DNA from: Stictocephala bisonia
Lineage: Eukaryota > Arthropoda > Insecta > Hemiptera > Membracidae
Reading direction: 5' to 3'
Assembly: GCA_035578905.1 (NCBI GenBank)
Contig: JAQJVL010002685.1
Span: 22,231 to 86,230 of the forward strand
Length of the DNA stretch: 64,000 nucleotides
Shown here: positions 10,986 through 26,235 of the stretch, one piece after another
How the letters are laid out: each line of letters opens with the position of its first letter
Numbering within the stretch: position 1 is the stretch's first letter
Position numbers and translations under genes: made by a program
The notes under the pieces: generated by a model
Database searches by the model: none
What the model was told of the DNA's origin: nothing
The model's input: only the letters and a program-made list of their open reading frames with translations

Positions 10986-13900
10986 TTTATTGACTGGAGG
11001 AACCTCGGGTCAGTACCAGTGTGTAGGTCTTTAATGTGCATCTAAAATTATTACTCTAAATTAATGTAATTTGTTATTTTCTTAAAATGTAATAGGATTA
11101 AATGTAACTGTTAGTGAATTAGTGCACCAGTGGTCAAAATAGCTTTCTTGTAATCTAATTTCTATTGGGTCAAAAACCTCTGCGATTTAAATGTAAGTAA
11201 AATAAAATTTCATTGCCTTAAATTACTTAAATTTTGTAGATGAGAGAATGAATATTATGATGGCAGATAGTCTTGCAAAAATGTAACTTTTTGATCTATA
11301 TGGCTTACTATAATTGTCTATAAGCAATATGAACAATCAAAGACTTTTTAATTCATTAACATCACTACAAACTAAATAACAACATACATATATATTCTAA
11401 TAGGCTATATAAAACAGTTAACGATATTCTATATTTGCCAAACACAACAAAAACATATAAAAAATATAAAATATAGCTGGGTTTAAAATAAATAGCATAG
11501 CAAGTTAACCCTACATGGGTCAATCATTGTACTAGGTACTGTACAATTGTTAAGTCTAAAATCACAGTGAAATGCCATGTGCAAAAAACAATTAACTATG
11601 CTCATTAATTATTTTTAAGGAAAAAGCGGACTTGGTTATTTAATTTTTATTAATACCGAAAACACACCCACAGTCTTGATGTATTAGCCTTTCTAGCACT
11701 ACATTTTCAAATCTTTACCAACTCATTATATTTCCAATGTCATGCGGAAAGATTTATAGTAATGGGGGACATAGTATTCGGGTAGCCTTTCTCCATATCA
11801 ATCTTAGGTACAATATATTTTACTGTAGATCTGGTATTACAAATTTTAATTTTTTTTATATTTACAATCCACTATTCTTTATTGAAACTTCCAATAATCA
11901 TTTTATAGATCATCTTCTTTTTTTAAATTCATTACATTGTTTATTAATTTATTATTTAGTAACCTGTCACCATCAAATAATATTTTTAAACACGTATTCC
12001 GTAAGATTTTTATGACATTCAAATGTGTTGGTTTGGCTATGTCAGGTTAATCTAAGTTATGGTTATGGTATTGGATTGACGTAAAAGATCCGATTTTCCA
12101 TCCAATGTTAAATTTTGAGTCACAAAATATCAGCTGTTTTTGTGGTCCGTTGTGGAGCGCTCCCATGTAAATGTGATGCAGTTTAACCCAGCTGTGATTG
12201 CGGGCCTCACTAATTAACAAAATTACGGGCACATTTCCTATTACATAGAATATCTATTGTAGGTGTATATAATCAAGGTTCATATCCAACAAACCAAAAA
12301 GCTTTACGAACGATAGTTTCTAAATATTGTTTTAAAGAAGCTATTATCACGTGATCGTATGTAACTTGCTACTGAACATTGTTCAGAACACGTATTCAAA
12401 GTTCTTAACTGTCGGAACTATCACTAAACCATTAAAAACCCATTCCTGGCTCCAGAAAGTAAATTTAACTAACAGCAAGCTGCTCCTAACGAGTTTACAA
12501 TTTGATGATCAAAGTTGGGTTATGTTCTGGTCTGTAACAATTACGAACGCTTCCTGATTTCAAATTAGGTTACTTTTTTATGATAAAAATGTAACTAAAA
12601 AACAAGTACCTAATTAAGTTTTTTATCTCACTATGGTTATTTTTTATTAAAAAAATGTGTGTCGATAAATAATTGTTACAAACAGTTGTTATATAAATTA
12701 TGATCAATTGTCATTATTTAGATTAATGAAGGCAGACAGCCAGCTGTTTAGGTTACTGAAATAGTTTCTAAGGATTTATATATTAAAAATATATTTAAAT
12801 GTGTTTGATTAAAAAAAACAGCGGTGTTAATACAAGTTAGTAAGTTATTCTACATTTCAAAATTTATTTCAAATTCAGGTGACGTTTTCTTTTTTACTTA
12901 AAGCTACATATCTTGTAACTCCAAATTTTTATTGCTGGATAAATGTAACGTAATAGTATTCATATTGAAGCTTTTGGTCAAATAAATTCATTAGAAAAGT
13001 GAAGACCCAATATGATATGCTAAATTATAATAATAAAGTTTATTACGACAATCATTAACGCATAATATTGTCATACTTTCAGTAATAACAATTTTCGTTT
13101 GAGTGCAAATTTCTATCAATACCATCTTAATTGTGTATAAGTATATTACAAATAGTTACATTGAAATTAAACACATTGTAGCTAAAAATTTTCTACACCT
13201 TTATGAAAAAAATACTGATGACTATTTTTTCAATAGTCATTATACTTTTCTCCATCATATAACTCTCCATAAAGCTAAGAATAATAAATCCACCAGTATA
13301 TGTTTTTCATTAATAATAATAAATTAAGTTTTTTTTTTTTAACTTAGTTGTATTAATAAAGGGTCACTTATATTTGATTCATGTTCAACATCAAAGACTT
13401 TTTCGTTTTTCGTGTATTGTTGTACTAACTACGTTTGCATTATTATTTTTCATTATTAGTATCTATTTTATATTATCAACTGTCTATATGTTATACCTAA
13501 TGAAAAAAGACTGATTATAATAATTATTCTTGATACGAAATTATCCGTTCACTTTATCTTATTTTTCCTAAATAAATTTGATCAAAACATTATTATGTTT
13601 TTTATTCTAACTAAATAGTTATTTTGATTTTAATAAAACTGTTAGTGTAAATTTAAATTAAAAGATGTATTAAGTAATTTAGAAAAAAATATTTCAAACG
13701 TTAGTATATTTTAACTGATGATTTGAAACGTATGATGATGATACCACTAGAATTGTGTGTATAATTATTTTTCCCAAAAAGATCCTTTGTATCAATAAAC
13801 ACAGTGGGCGTTTTACCTAAATGTAACTTATTTAATTTTAATAATAATTAAGTAATAATTAAATTATAATAATGATTAAATAATAATTCAAATAAAGATC

Positions 13901-15115
13901 TCTTTTTTTAAATCATATGCTTTTTCTATTTATTGAATTTTTGATCAGAAAAAAATTTGAATTCGTTTCATTAGATAAACAAAAACATGTTTTTATGTAG
14001 AAAATGTACTTACTTATTCAATCAGTAAGTGATTTAATTATTAAATTGGTTAAAAATGTATGAATGAAATTTACTAGTTTTACATAACCATCCCTGCAGC
14101 GGGTAGTTTGATCTTTCTTGTTTTTTTAAATTAATTTTTAATATTTATTAACTCATTCAAATGTTATTTCAATTGTTATTACTGCTTTGGTACTTTCTAA
14201 GTTTCTACTAGATAATCATATTGTTTTTGTTGCTATTTATGATTATTTGTAGTGCACTTTCGTAATTTAATACGCTTAGTTATTTTTAAAAGGTTCCCCT
14301 AAATATTTCATGGGTTTTATTGATGAAATAGTGGACAATAATAGCTTCGTGGATTTTACCCATTTATTATAAATAGTGTGTAATTTATTGAATAATAACA
14401 CACTATTCAAAACGTTACCTGTATTTTCTTTTAACGGTGTAATGTAATTGACTTTGCCTGTTTTATAGCCTTGGAAGCGTAAATAAATGAATAATTATTA
14501 GAAAGTCAACTTCTACCTGTGAGAATGTCATTTAATTTTACAAAAAAATGATAAATACACCAACATTATTAATAAAACAAATATTCATTAAAACTACATA
14601 ATTCCTGTACATTCTAGATTATAATCTATTATAATGAGCACAACGAAATTCTTATACCTTTTTTATTAAGAAGGAATATTAAAACGTTTTTTATGTTTAC
14701 TACCACCAGTCTCGGAATGACTGGCATTTGAGCACCAAGTACAATTAGTTGTGCCAGCTCACGCCAGATGTCGTGTGGCTTGGTCAAGGTATATAATTCT
14801 AATACGACAAAATAACGCAATATGATTTCAAGGTAAGAGAGGCAATTATAATTTGTTTTGTCGCTTTAATCCATTTGAATTGCAATACTTTTTACCTAAG
14901 ATTGCTCAGTTTTACAACACGATTGCCTTGAGTGCAATTTTACTACTTTTTTACAATTCTGAAGCTCTAAAATATTTTTTGGGCTGATCTACAGTTAAAA
15001 ACTTTAAATATGTGTCATTTCCTGTTCCCATGTAAAAAAAGCGTTAGTTAACATGAAATATAATTTTATCTGACGAATATACGTTTACGTTTTTTTATTC
15101 CGCATTACAATAGTT
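10986..15115. other. Gene-free AT-rich stretch
   Basis: Only short open frames without recognisable motifs, and simple AT-rich sequence such as repeated AATAATTA near 13840-13890. I see no RNA gene or mobile-element core. Confidence 0.6.
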
Positions 15116-15725
15116 AGTCGGCACTAGTAGCGAAGTGCTGTAATCCAACTACTTGGGGGATACAGTGGTGAAGATTGTAGGCGATAGGTTCTATGGTCGG
15201 TTCTCATAATTGTGTCCACTCCATAGTTGCCATCGACGAGGACACTACTAGAGAGGTCTGGGGTACCCATGTTGGGTTGGTGGCACAGAGAAGAAAGAAA
15301 CAGAGGTCGCATTATTGTGCTGAGTAGTTATTCTCCATGCGGATTATATGATACTGAATAAAAAAGTCAGCAGCTTGTCAGTCCCTCCCTTTATATCTCC
15401 CAAGTCGTCAATTATAAACATAGTAAGTAATTTGATAAAACCTTCTATAAAATTAACAGACGTACATTAGTTGAAACATATTTATGATTGTCACTTTCGC
15501 ATTCACTGAACCCATAAGAAAGCTACCTCTGTATATTTCTTTTCTGTGGTGGTATTCAGTGATAGGATGTTGTATAGGGAAGAGAACTGAGTATGAAGCT
15601 TGTCCATTAGCTGAAAATCAGACTATGTGGTTCGGATTCCACCTGAAGCTGTGCTGTAGGTATCTTAGTTACCCTGGCTAGTGGAATATTAATAAATGGC
15701 TCTTTCTAAGGAAGAGTCAACCTTA
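15116..15725 (+). repeat. SINE-like dispersed repeat, copy 2, possibly split
   Basis: The 5' half lies at about 15120-15310 (CTACTTGGGGGA, ATTGTAGGCGATAGGTT, GACACTACTAGAGAGG, CCATGTTGGG). The 3' half lies at 15545-15720 (GAGTATGAAGCTTGTC, TTAGCTGAAAATCAGAC, GTGGTTCGGATTCCAC, CCTGGCTAGTGG, AATAAATGGCTC). About 235 bp of unrelated AT-rich sequence separates them, so the copy may carry an insertion. Open frames on either strand here are repeat-derived. Confidence 0.8.
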
Positions 15726-18700
15726 ATAAAAATGACTACACCAGTTCTTTTACACGTATCACACTTATCCCTCAGATTAGTCAATATCTCTACGATCGGG
15801 GTCTTAGTTAATGATAGTACTATTAGGCTATGTTGTATCAATAATTTAGCTATTTAGTTCTATCACATGTATTGCAATCACCTTGACTCTTGATTCTATG
15901 ATAAGAAACATCACATATCCAGATAAATAACAATCAATGTATGTTTTGTTCATATAACATTAAAGTTGGGGAAACGAGGTGAATTTTAACCTTCGAATCA
16001 TAATTACGGTATTTACATAATCACATAATATGCTTATTTTTAGACGCTTATTTCAAGGCTGCATGTACTTATTATTGACTTTAACTTTCAGATCTATTCA
16101 TTGTTCTATAAAATTTAGACGGTTATGAAAGAAGTATCTGTTTTATTTATTGTAGAATAAATACATGTACAGGGTAGACAAAATATGGAAACGCTTTCAC
16201 AACTGTTCTATGACTTCACTAGTAAAAGTGCAATATTGTACATGATCATGGTTACAAAGAACATACTTTTTGACGCCATTGACGATATTTCATCTTTTCA
16301 GGGGGACGACCCACGAGTGAACGAAAATATTTAATGTTAGCCTAGGTCGAGTTTGGTATCAAATGACAGGGCTATTCAAGAGAAATCAATTGCCGTAAAT
16401 CGGACTTCAAAAGGTTTATCTTTCCAGAGTAGTGGGCATTTGAATTTCAAAGTAACTAATTTGAACAATATAAATTCTCCGCTATTTAACAGTTTTAAGA
16501 AAACTATTCTGATCAGTAATTGTATTTCATTAAACTCAATTATGATATAAAAATAAACTTATCAAATTAAATGGAAAAAAAATACGTTGTTGTGAAAGCA
16601 GTTTCCATATTTTTCCACCCTGTATATTCAAGAAGTATTTTTTACATGAAGGACATACTATATTATTCATAGATATTCTACAGAAGCTTGGAAAACTGAT
16701 GTATAGTTTTGATAAAATTACACTCATAAATATAATTTTACCTTTAAAGTTAAAGTTCTTTTTGTGTAATACACTGCTAACACCACGTAACTTGGTCGTG
16801 AGTGAATAATTTATTCACTTTAGCAGTTTATTTGTCTTTTACTCAGTCTTTTAAGTTAAATAAAGTTATTATATTAAGCAAAACTTATAAAAGGGTTGGA
16901 CAAAGTTTTATTAAATCATACTACAAAGCGTTAATTTCAGTCACTAAAACTTAAAATTAAAATGTATCACATTGATTTTGTAGCAATAACTTGTTACATT
17001 AATTTTAGGACAGTAAAAATATTGAAAAAAGTATCCAGAATAGTAAGGTGGTTAGTTTTCCATGCGTTTTCAGTCAAATTTTTACAAATTTCAGACGTGT
17101 ATGGTCTTACACCATCTAATAAAAACTTCGGATCTGTTCCTTTAATTTACTATCACTAATTTATTCCGTTAATTCACTACCTCTTGATTAATATTCTATT
17201 ACTCTAAAAACTGTTCTCCAATCATTTTTACGTCCACTGTGGTATTCCTTATCCACTAGGAATCCGATATCGCTAGCCATATCTTACCGCTTTCCAAGAG
17301 TGCGCATTCAGTGGAAAGTCAATCATTGGAATTACCAGTTTGTGATTAACTTTAGTCACCTAACCAACCTAACCTAACTGTAGTTGCAATATTAAAAGTA
17401 GTGGTAGTTAATTAGGGGAAAAGTCCAAAAGTTCTATTATAAGAATCAGCTGTATATCAATTAAAATTTTAAATTAAACATTAGCTATTATTTATTATAA
17501 TAGGAATTATTTTTTATTTCCTATATTATTTAGATAAACAGTTTCATTTTCATTTTGAGTGAATGTTTTGAGTAAAAGTTTGATTTAATTTGGTGAATTT
17601 TTATAATTTCAATTGGTTTTATAAAAATAAATTTAAGTAAATAAGAACAAGACGTTTTACAAAACGTATCTTACATATATTGTTTGAGTAATTAAATATA
17701 AAAAATAAGTGTGCTACTTTTATTTTTTTTATAGCACAAGTGCTTTCTTGATGTGCTCAAAATCAAATTTCAAGTTAAAATCAGTGACATCGTTATCTCT
17801 ATCTACTACATTAGCCAGATTATCTAATGTAGTAGATTATCTAACCAGAATCTACGTCTGGTAATCTTGTTAATACTGTAGACAGTACTTTGACGTGTTT
17901 GTCACCGGAAAATTTAGAATTTAGTCATGACACCGGCCGCTTAAGCTTAAGTTATAAGATTATCTAAATTTGTCTGGATAAAACTAATCCTGGTAAACCA
18001 GAAACTTCAGTACTACTAAAGCTAAAAAAGTATGTTTGGTTGTGAAAGTAACTGAGGATTACGAGTTCAAAAATAATTCAGTAGTGCGAGCATGTACAAA
18101 GTATGGGGTTTTTAAATGTTTTTTGTGTCCGAGTTTGTAGTCAGAATCACATACAGTAAAATGTGTTCGATGAATTTTTTCCAGTGATTTAAAGTTTTAT
18201 TATATTAAAGAGATTTTTTACGTATCAAATAAAACGCAATATGTGTTTGAACAATCAAAGTACTTACTAATAAATCACAGTTCTTCATTGGGTCAGATTC
18301 TTTTGTAATAGAAAACGATTTAAACTTAACCTCTCCAAGCTAACAGAAAATGTAAACCCGCTGAGTGACTTAGATTTTTCAACTCCAATACATTTTTATG
18401 GTAAATACTGTATAAAAATATTCATCGAAGTTTAAAACAAATATGAAACTGTATAGTGGATTCATGATTTCTACAGGATTTAAAAATAAATACAAGATTC
18501 AATAAGGACAAGATCCCTTATAACACAATACTAATATCGTAAAAAAGGTTATACAGTAACAATTTTCTAAACGTAGAAATCTTTATATTTCACCACCTGA
18601 GGAAACGAGACTCGTTGGTTTGATGTATGAAATCCGTGTTCAGCGTTTTCAAACTAGAAGCAATTTTCGTCTTTCCACTACGTCATCTTCAGCCTCGTAT

Positions 18701-20155
18701 CATCACATTTTATATAGTTTTCTTTTTTTTCTGGTTTAAGGTCTTTATGTCACTACTAGGGGAGGCGAATGAACTCTGCACGCTTCACATGTCAACCCTA
18801 TAATCACTTACGAGTAAAATTGTTATTATTATTCACAATGCACGCCTGAATGGTTAAAAATGACCTCTTATTTAAAAATTTACGTCCGAATATATGGTAA
18901 CGAAGACTACGATTAACCGATACTGCAACATTTTTATCTACCTTGAACTAGCTCTTTAAGAGAAAATATTTTAAAACCCATCCTTAAAACGCATCTAGCC
19001 TATAAGGCCAGTTTTTAAAGAATACGTGTGCCAATGTTCACGGTCCAAATCCTTACCCCTTTTGAGAAACCATGATCAAAGGTACTTGACTTTTATATTT
19101 AATGATAACTTATATGTTGTTTTTGTGTTTTGTCTTATGAATGTTGCTTGAATTCATCTCCTTTGTCTGTGTCATATCGTATAAAAGATAAAAATGTCAA
19201 TAAAATTTAATTTACGTAAATAAAGTGGTTTTATATTCTTACATTAAATATTTAAACAAACAAACACTACGAATAACGTGTACTATTAGCGTTTTATTCG
19301 TGTATAACCACCTAAGTGAAGTAATTTTCATTATTATTGTTTAGGTGGGACCCACCCACTTATGTGTGGTTGTATGGACTGAGAATTTGAAAACTATCTT
19401 CAGAATCTTCCACTATAGCAGCGTATTTAAAACTCTTTAAGCTGCTAACATGCTGTGGCCAAGCTGAAACGTGTTAAAAACCCGTTTCTTTTTGGCGAAT
19501 CAACAGGTTCAAACAGTTCGCTGACATTTTCTGACCACTATTATACTTAAAACAAATAACACTCACAATTGTGAATACCGTAACCTAATAAGTTAATATT
19601 TATATGATTAGTTACAATTATACTAATAATTTTTAAATATCTGTGAAACTTAATTGGTGTTGTTTTTACATATATTTATATGAATTTATCCCATGAAATA
19701 TTTTTTTTACTTTGAATAATAAAATTAATACGGTAGTACAATACTTAGGGGAAAAAATGAAAACTACTATTTAATTATGTATATTAGTAGAATTAAAATG
19801 ATTTCTTCGACATTTCTTTGACAAAATGGCCAAATATTTCAATAATCAAGTTTGAAATACCTTGATGACATTCTGAAATTACTTCGTAAAGCTAGCTATT
19901 AATTTGTTTATCTTTTGACATATTTTCTGGTATGGCTAGACAATGTGATTGTACAATAAGATTTTTTTCTGTTTTTCCAGACAACTTGATTATTAGACAA
20001 TTTAGCATGTGTCCCATTTTACGTAGCTACGGGTAACACAAAGTCTATCCATATTTTTCAAAACCAAAAAGTGGGCTCAAGGCTTATGAAACTGGGATAG
20101 ACTGACTCTGAGGTACTGACTCTGTACTATTTCTAGTAAATGTGAACCTACCCTC
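15726..20155. other. Gene-free stretch with a hairpin and repeat pieces
   Basis: No credible gene. A perfect 12-bp stem CTACTACATTAG / CTAATGTAGTAG lies at 17803-17835. A copy of the GTTTGTCACCGGAAA repeat is at 17875-17930. A CACCTGAGGA...TTTTCAAACTAGA repeat piece is at 18595-18665 and matches one at 23612-23690. Confidence 0.6.
18595..18670 (+). repeat. Dispersed repeat piece, pair with 23.6 kb
   Basis: CACCTGAGGA, a GTTGGTTTGATGTATG-type middle and CAGCGTTTTCAAACTAGA are shared in order with 23612-23685. This is an interspersed family, probably the end of a larger transposon, of unknown class. Confidence 0.6.
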
Positions 20156-20700
20156 TGGGCTATGGAAGGATCTCTAACATAAATGTAGGAAAAAATTTAA
20201 AATTATTTTTCCGTTTTCTCAAAGAGAAAATTAAAAGAGACCTACACTTCTGAGCAAGTTTGACTGGGTGAGGCAGAGAAGGAAAGGTACCGTGGCTGTC
20301 CATGGTCCCTCTACAGTGGTTTTCCATGCTGGAAGGGATACGCATAGAGGTTCCCAAATCGGGTAGTGGATATCGTGTCGGTCTACGGATCAACATCCTA
20401 AAATACACATCGGTCGGTGAACGTCCCACTTGTTGACCCTACAACAGGTAATACGGAGACTTGGGGTGCCCTGCGTCTTCCATCATCTGGTTGTCGTACA
20501 CCCGCCATTACGGGCGGGTAGTGGTGGTGCTGTCATTTGTTATAGGACCTTCTTTGGCCCATTTGAGACTAGGTGGTTGCCTCTGTTTCTATACTGAACA
20601 AGTCCTAAGACTCCTTCTGTACGACGGGGGTGGGTAGGCTCGGCCTACCTCGGAATAGGTGCAAGCCTGGCAGGGTGATATCCAGCAGTAACACTGTGTA
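20156..20700. repeat. GC-richer unidentified block, probably repeat-derived
   Basis: GC content is clearly above the surroundings. An 89-codon frame on the minus strand (20160-20429) shows no known motif. The texture (CGGGCGGGTAGTGG, GGTGGGTAGGCTCGGCC) resembles other GC-rich repeat islands of the window, such as 8.3-8.5 and 46.0-46.2 kb. No other copy was found within the window. Confidence 0.35.
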
Positions 20701-23700
20701 TAATTGTTATATCTCGTTCTCCTAATGTAGTTTATGTTACTATCAGCTTTTTTTATTAGTTAAAAAGAAAAATACACTGCAGTTCTTACAACATTATATT
20801 TTTCTGAGAGTAAAACTGTTCAGGGGATCTAAAATTCTCTCTGAGAGCAGACGGTGTCATCATCAGGCTACATGAAGAACCGGTTCTCCCTACTACTTCA
20901 GTTCTAAGGGACTGATATGTAACGTCACTTCTGTACAGTCAACTAGGGATATCACTTCACTCTGATTAACTAAATAAAATTATACATATTTAACATTATA
21001 TCTTAGTGGACTGTATCAAGCTATATTACACACATTATTAAGTATGGATGAAGACCCCTACGTTAAAAGGATGTAAAAGAAGGTTTATTAATCATTTTCT
21101 TCCTTTTAGGGACCCCTTTTAATTACTTTGAACTATGACAAACAGGATTATCTCATATGCCAATTTCTGCTTCATCTCCTAAGAGTTCAAAATGGGTGAA
21201 TATTGAAAAAAAAACTACGATAATGGAAGGAAGCGACAAATAAATAGAATTAGTTTATTATGTACTTACATGTACAGTTCATTATTTCTAAAGGAATGTC
21301 CAGCATGTAAATTGGTAAAGTATTTTTAATTTACATTGTTGTATATTTTAAGTGTACTGAACTATGTGCATATAATGCAGTAAAATACCTCTTTTACCAA
21401 AACTCCGTTGATAATAAATTGTTCTACAGTAAAAATTAAGGTATTAAAAGAAGCAAATTACAATTATCAAAAAAATATTGTTTGTATGTAATATTGACCA
21501 GTTTGGGCGCTTAAACGATATTTGGAGTTAATAATGTTAAATAGCCCCAATTTGGAAATGGCTACAGATACCTAAATGGCTATTTTTTTGTTCATAAAAA
21601 ATAGTTAGTGCAAATAAGTATGCTGAATCTCAAGTAAGACGATTAAATCACGTTTTTTATTTATTTATTTTTTTATATCAAAAACACAAAGGACAGATAG
21701 ACACTAAACTGAGCAGAGTTCGCACAAATGTTATCCTTTTTATATTTTCTCTATCTTAAGTGTTAAATCCAAAATTTACAGTCAGGACCTTTTTGTGACA
21801 TCATGATTGAGTAAATTAACTGAATTCCAATTAGTGAGTGTTTCCAACGGTAAAAAGTTTCACTGGCGATAAAAATTTACTTAGCTAAGTAAGCTCGCGG
21901 TCAAGCCGACCGTAATAATCCAATGTTTAAGACTCTCTGATTTCAACAAACTTAAACATTTCATTGTAACTTTATATCATGAAATGGGATCTGAAAAACA
22001 CTTTGGAAATGAAATATTTACGTTTCTTTTCACTTTATAAGTGTACTCTAAGGAAAATAGTATTTTTTTGTTGTTGTTTTACATGTTATTGCCATTACAT
22101 ACAGGAAATTTTCTTGTAATACATTTTTTTTAAAGTGTTTAGTGAGTTTCTTTTGTCTCAATATTGTCTTTGATAAAGCTAAAGTAAAATTTTAGTACTA
22201 AATTCAACGGAATTCGTCGTTTAGTTATATTCAGTCTTATCGTATTGATATAATTCACTATTAGGACTCAATAGTAATAATCATATGACAACGAATACTA
22301 ACAAATAAACATTATTAATATTACATGTTAATAATTTATTTAGTTTTAAGTTGGTTTCAAGACCAACAGTCATGGACTTATACATTTCGTACACATTAGG
22401 CTGGCGTTGATTTTGAAACAAAATTTTTTATTTGGTATAAGATTGGGGATAGGGACCATTATATCGTCTACTATAAGTGCATGAATATTGAACAAATGAA
22501 CAAGTCCAAAGATCATGTTCATTTAACATATCAAATTAAATATAAATGATGAATGTTCAGTTTTGTATCATTCTAAGGCCTTTTCGAAGTTTTTCATATT
22601 GTTGTAATACATAAATTTAGTTTTCTTATAGAAAAAAGTAGTATTATAATACGATTTCCATTGGTAAAAATTATAAATAATATAAATCTTGATGCTTAGT
22701 AAAACAAATTTTACTTTTAACTGAAAACTAAATTTATTATTTTATTTGAGTTACACATTATTTTATTTAATAAACTGTTATATATTATATATATATAGTT
22801 GCCAAATATTTTTCAGTTCTCTTAAAATAAAAAAACACACACACACAAATAAATATTATTCAAATAAATACATTTGTATAATTTAAAAATTAAATAACAT
22901 TTTAACGGCAAAATTGTAATGATATTATTCATATATTTGTAGTACACTATATAGTCTAGTTGTTAATTTAAAAAAGTTTTTAATTCATAATATTCTTTTT
23001 ACCTAATTTTCTATTAAGGGTATATGCAGTATATTGAATTTAACGTTATTCTCGACTCTAAACTACGTTTACGTTCCTTGTTTTCTTCAATACATTCTGA
23101 CCAAAGTACTTTATGTTGATCATCCAAAATATTTCCAGACTAACTAGAATTATTTTCTTTTTTATTTATTTTTATCAATTGTTTAAGAGGTATTGAAAAA
23201 TTTATTTGATAATATTTGAAATATGACTAAAAACTTTACCCGATTCAGTTATTTTTGGCTTTATTATAGCCATTTTCTATAATACCATAAAAACAAGATA
23301 ACGTAATGAGTAAAATCTGAATTTTTCACTACGAATACAAAAATTTAATTTGTAATATATATTTTTTAATAAATAACTTAATCTTTTATTTTGGATACAA
23401 ACTATTTCGTTGTGTAAACATAAAAAATATCACATGTACTTGATCGAAATAAAAATTTTCAATTGTTACAATTGTAACTCCAGTCATTAAAATACACGAG
23501 ATTTTCTGTAGTTTACTTTTTTCGATTCATTTAAAAAACAAACATAGGTGAAGTCTAACAGAAGTCCACAGTCAGCTGCCAAGTCAACAGATACTAAGGT
23601 ACTCCATTACTCACCTGAGGATGCGACCCTCACATCGTTGATATATGGGGTTCGTGATCAGCATTTTCAAACTAGAGAGCATTTTTATTAGTATCCTCAG

Positions 23701-24600
23701 TTTTCTTTTATCAACTGTAATATAATTTTTCTTTTACTGGAAAAACACCAATCTGTTTTCTTTTTTGCTTTTTTTTAGTAACTTATATGTGTTCATTAGG
23801 TTTTATTGTAAATAAATATTACATTTTAATATGAACAGTAGTAGAAAAACACGTCGTTTCATTATTAAATATATTTTACTAATAAATGTATCTAACTATT
23901 ATAATAATAAGTGCCAGTTTTATAATATTCATTATACATTTTATAAATTAATATTTTTATTCAACAATCACTTATATTGAAATAGCTGGAGTATCAAACA
24001 ATAGTAGCTATATACCAGCAAGCAAAAATCAAAAAGTGGTTATTTCCTGAATACACAAGTTATCTACTTATGAAACTTATTTGGATCTGTTTGTTTTTGT
24101 TGGATTTGATCAACATTAAATATCTTGTTAGTATAAAGCATCGTAAATAATACGAGGATTGTTAAATTACTGTAGTCGTAATCCCTAGTGGTAGATTGAT
24201 TAGTTACAGCACAGTGCTGCCAACCCCGGAACTCAATCTCTGTTTTATGAGGAAGGAAAGGGGTTGGCAACATGTTTGATGTCCTATAATTACCCTGGAC
24301 ATGGTGGGCTGCTTGTAATATTTAGCGCATATAATAGGAGCGGTGTAGAGGAAACGTTACATCACGGCCTTCAAGCTTCCATCTGTTATCATAGATAACA
24401 CTTTTACTGCACAATTTTGTGTTATTATTATAATTATTGTTTGTGTTAGGCCTACTTTTTTTTATAAATTATTATATGAATACGAAATAATAATTTTTAT
24501 CTAAGCTTGTTTCATTAGTGTTGAAAGAATCAACTTATGGCAACTACTTCTAGTGACGTAATTGGTGGGGCTTGTTACTGATCAGCAATACTTACTGTGA
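20701..24600. other. Gene-free AT-rich stretch
   Basis: Nothing convincing apart from the dispersed repeat piece at 23612-23690. Short open frames here, such as the one at 24064-24273 on the minus strand, have no recognisable motif. Confidence 0.6.
23612..23690 (+). repeat. Dispersed repeat piece, pair with 18.6 kb
   Basis: It shares CACCTGAGGA, a GTTGATATATG block and CAGCATTTTCAAACTAGA with 18595-18665, in the same order and orientation. Confidence 0.6.
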
Positions 24601-24604
24601 CCAA

Positions 24605-24665
24605 TTTGTATGAGTGGGTGGGAGGGTCACTATCACTGTGTGTATGGGTGGGCGTACTCAATACT
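24605..24665 (+). repeat. GGGTGGG-family minisatellite, two units
   Basis: GAGTGGGTGGGAGGGTC followed by ACTATCACTGTGTGTATGGGTGGGCG is the same motif order as the array at 3.1 kb, here outside any LINE. Confidence 0.8.
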
Positions 24666-25599
24666 AATTTTGTAGTCTGCTGGACCCTAGAAAATAAAAA
24701 CCAAAATACTGTAAAAGCATTTGATAGAAAGATATTAAGACTAATTTAACGTCTGGTGAAGGGAGGTGTTGCATACAGGATTTGTAACAACAGCTAGGTG
24801 GAAGAACTGATTAATAGAGAGTACATTGTCAGGTATACTGGGCCTTGCTACTAACGACCTACCGTCTACACTGGTTTCCATGACAACGAACAGTATTTTT
24901 GACACATTGTGGGAAGGAATAGTTTTATCTCTCTCTCTCATGTCCACCACTCAGTGCATCCCTCTCATACTAGTGCTTTCAGTCTGTCAAAATTAGCGTT
25001 AATTTGTGAGGTTAGTTATAGCTGAAATATTATGGTTTCAAGCTAATAAAGTTGGCTTATTTTAGCTTAATTTGATAAATAATCACTTTAAGCTTTTTAT
25101 AATCCTGTTAGTTTTATCAATGATTCTTTAAAATGGCATCTTCATATATGGATTATTAGAATAAAATTGGAACAAATCAAGGAGAAGGAATAAATAATGT
25201 GCTTTATGAAAAGAAAAAGGGGTATTTTTTCTCCGCTCCTTCAGTTGAGCTATTCTTAAGGCTTATAACGCATAAGATTCAAATATTTTTGAGCATATTA
25301 TATGTTTTGCGCAATTGGGTATAGTATGTTAACACTAAAATAAAATTCTTGAATATATTTATAAATTGTTAAACTATTGAAAGAAACACAATGAAACTTT
25401 GTAGTTATGTACTAAACATGTACATATATTTTAATTGTTCTTCGTATAGCTAGGAGATGGCCCACGACGGAAGTTTTAAAAATGTTATAAAATCTAAATC
25501 TTTATTTACTCACTGAAATACACAAAGCATAAGGTTACATAAATTACATAATTACATGAAAGAAAGAAATTCATTGATATATCAATTCATATATAGGGT
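24666..25599. other. No gene seen
   Basis: AT-rich sequence. The 69-codon frame at 24741-24950 on the minus strand has no recognisable feature. Confidence 0.55.
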
Positions 25600-25891
25600 T
25601 AGACAACATTTAAATAAATAAAATAGTTACTGTTATATATGTGAGTGCCTTCCACATAAGCCCAAGGTTTGAGCGTGGAAGGGAGTTCTTAAATTCCAAA
25701 AATAAAAGAGATTAAAAAGCTTAATCTTAAAGAGCAAAATGAACAATAAATTAAGCTGACCTGTGGAAATTTAAAAGGGTTTGGTACATTTCTAAACAAC
25801 AGGTGAGCAATGTAATACGAACAAGTATAATTAACTGTTTTGAAAATGTTTGTAACTAAGGGGTTTAAGCCTATTGCATGCATGCCGAGTT

Positions 25892-26204
25892 TCATAATGC
25901 AAAATTTAATAATTTCCGTGTAAAAATAAATAGCATAATAGTACGAATAAATAGCCAAAAAATTGTTAGAACTTTTGTGGTTTTAAATAATTCAATTGAA
26001 GGAAACCTTTTGCCTATGCCAAGGATGATTTTAAGTACAGATTTATGGTTTATATTTAGTTGTTCTATATGTGTTCTGTAAGCTCCTTCCCAGCATATGA
26101 TCCCATATTGTAATACTGATTGGACATGTGCATAATAAACATACTTAATTGAATTTAAATCTGAAATTCCATGAAGTTGCTTGAAGGCAAAGATTAACTT
26201 ACAG

Positions 26205-26235
<31 letters not shown>
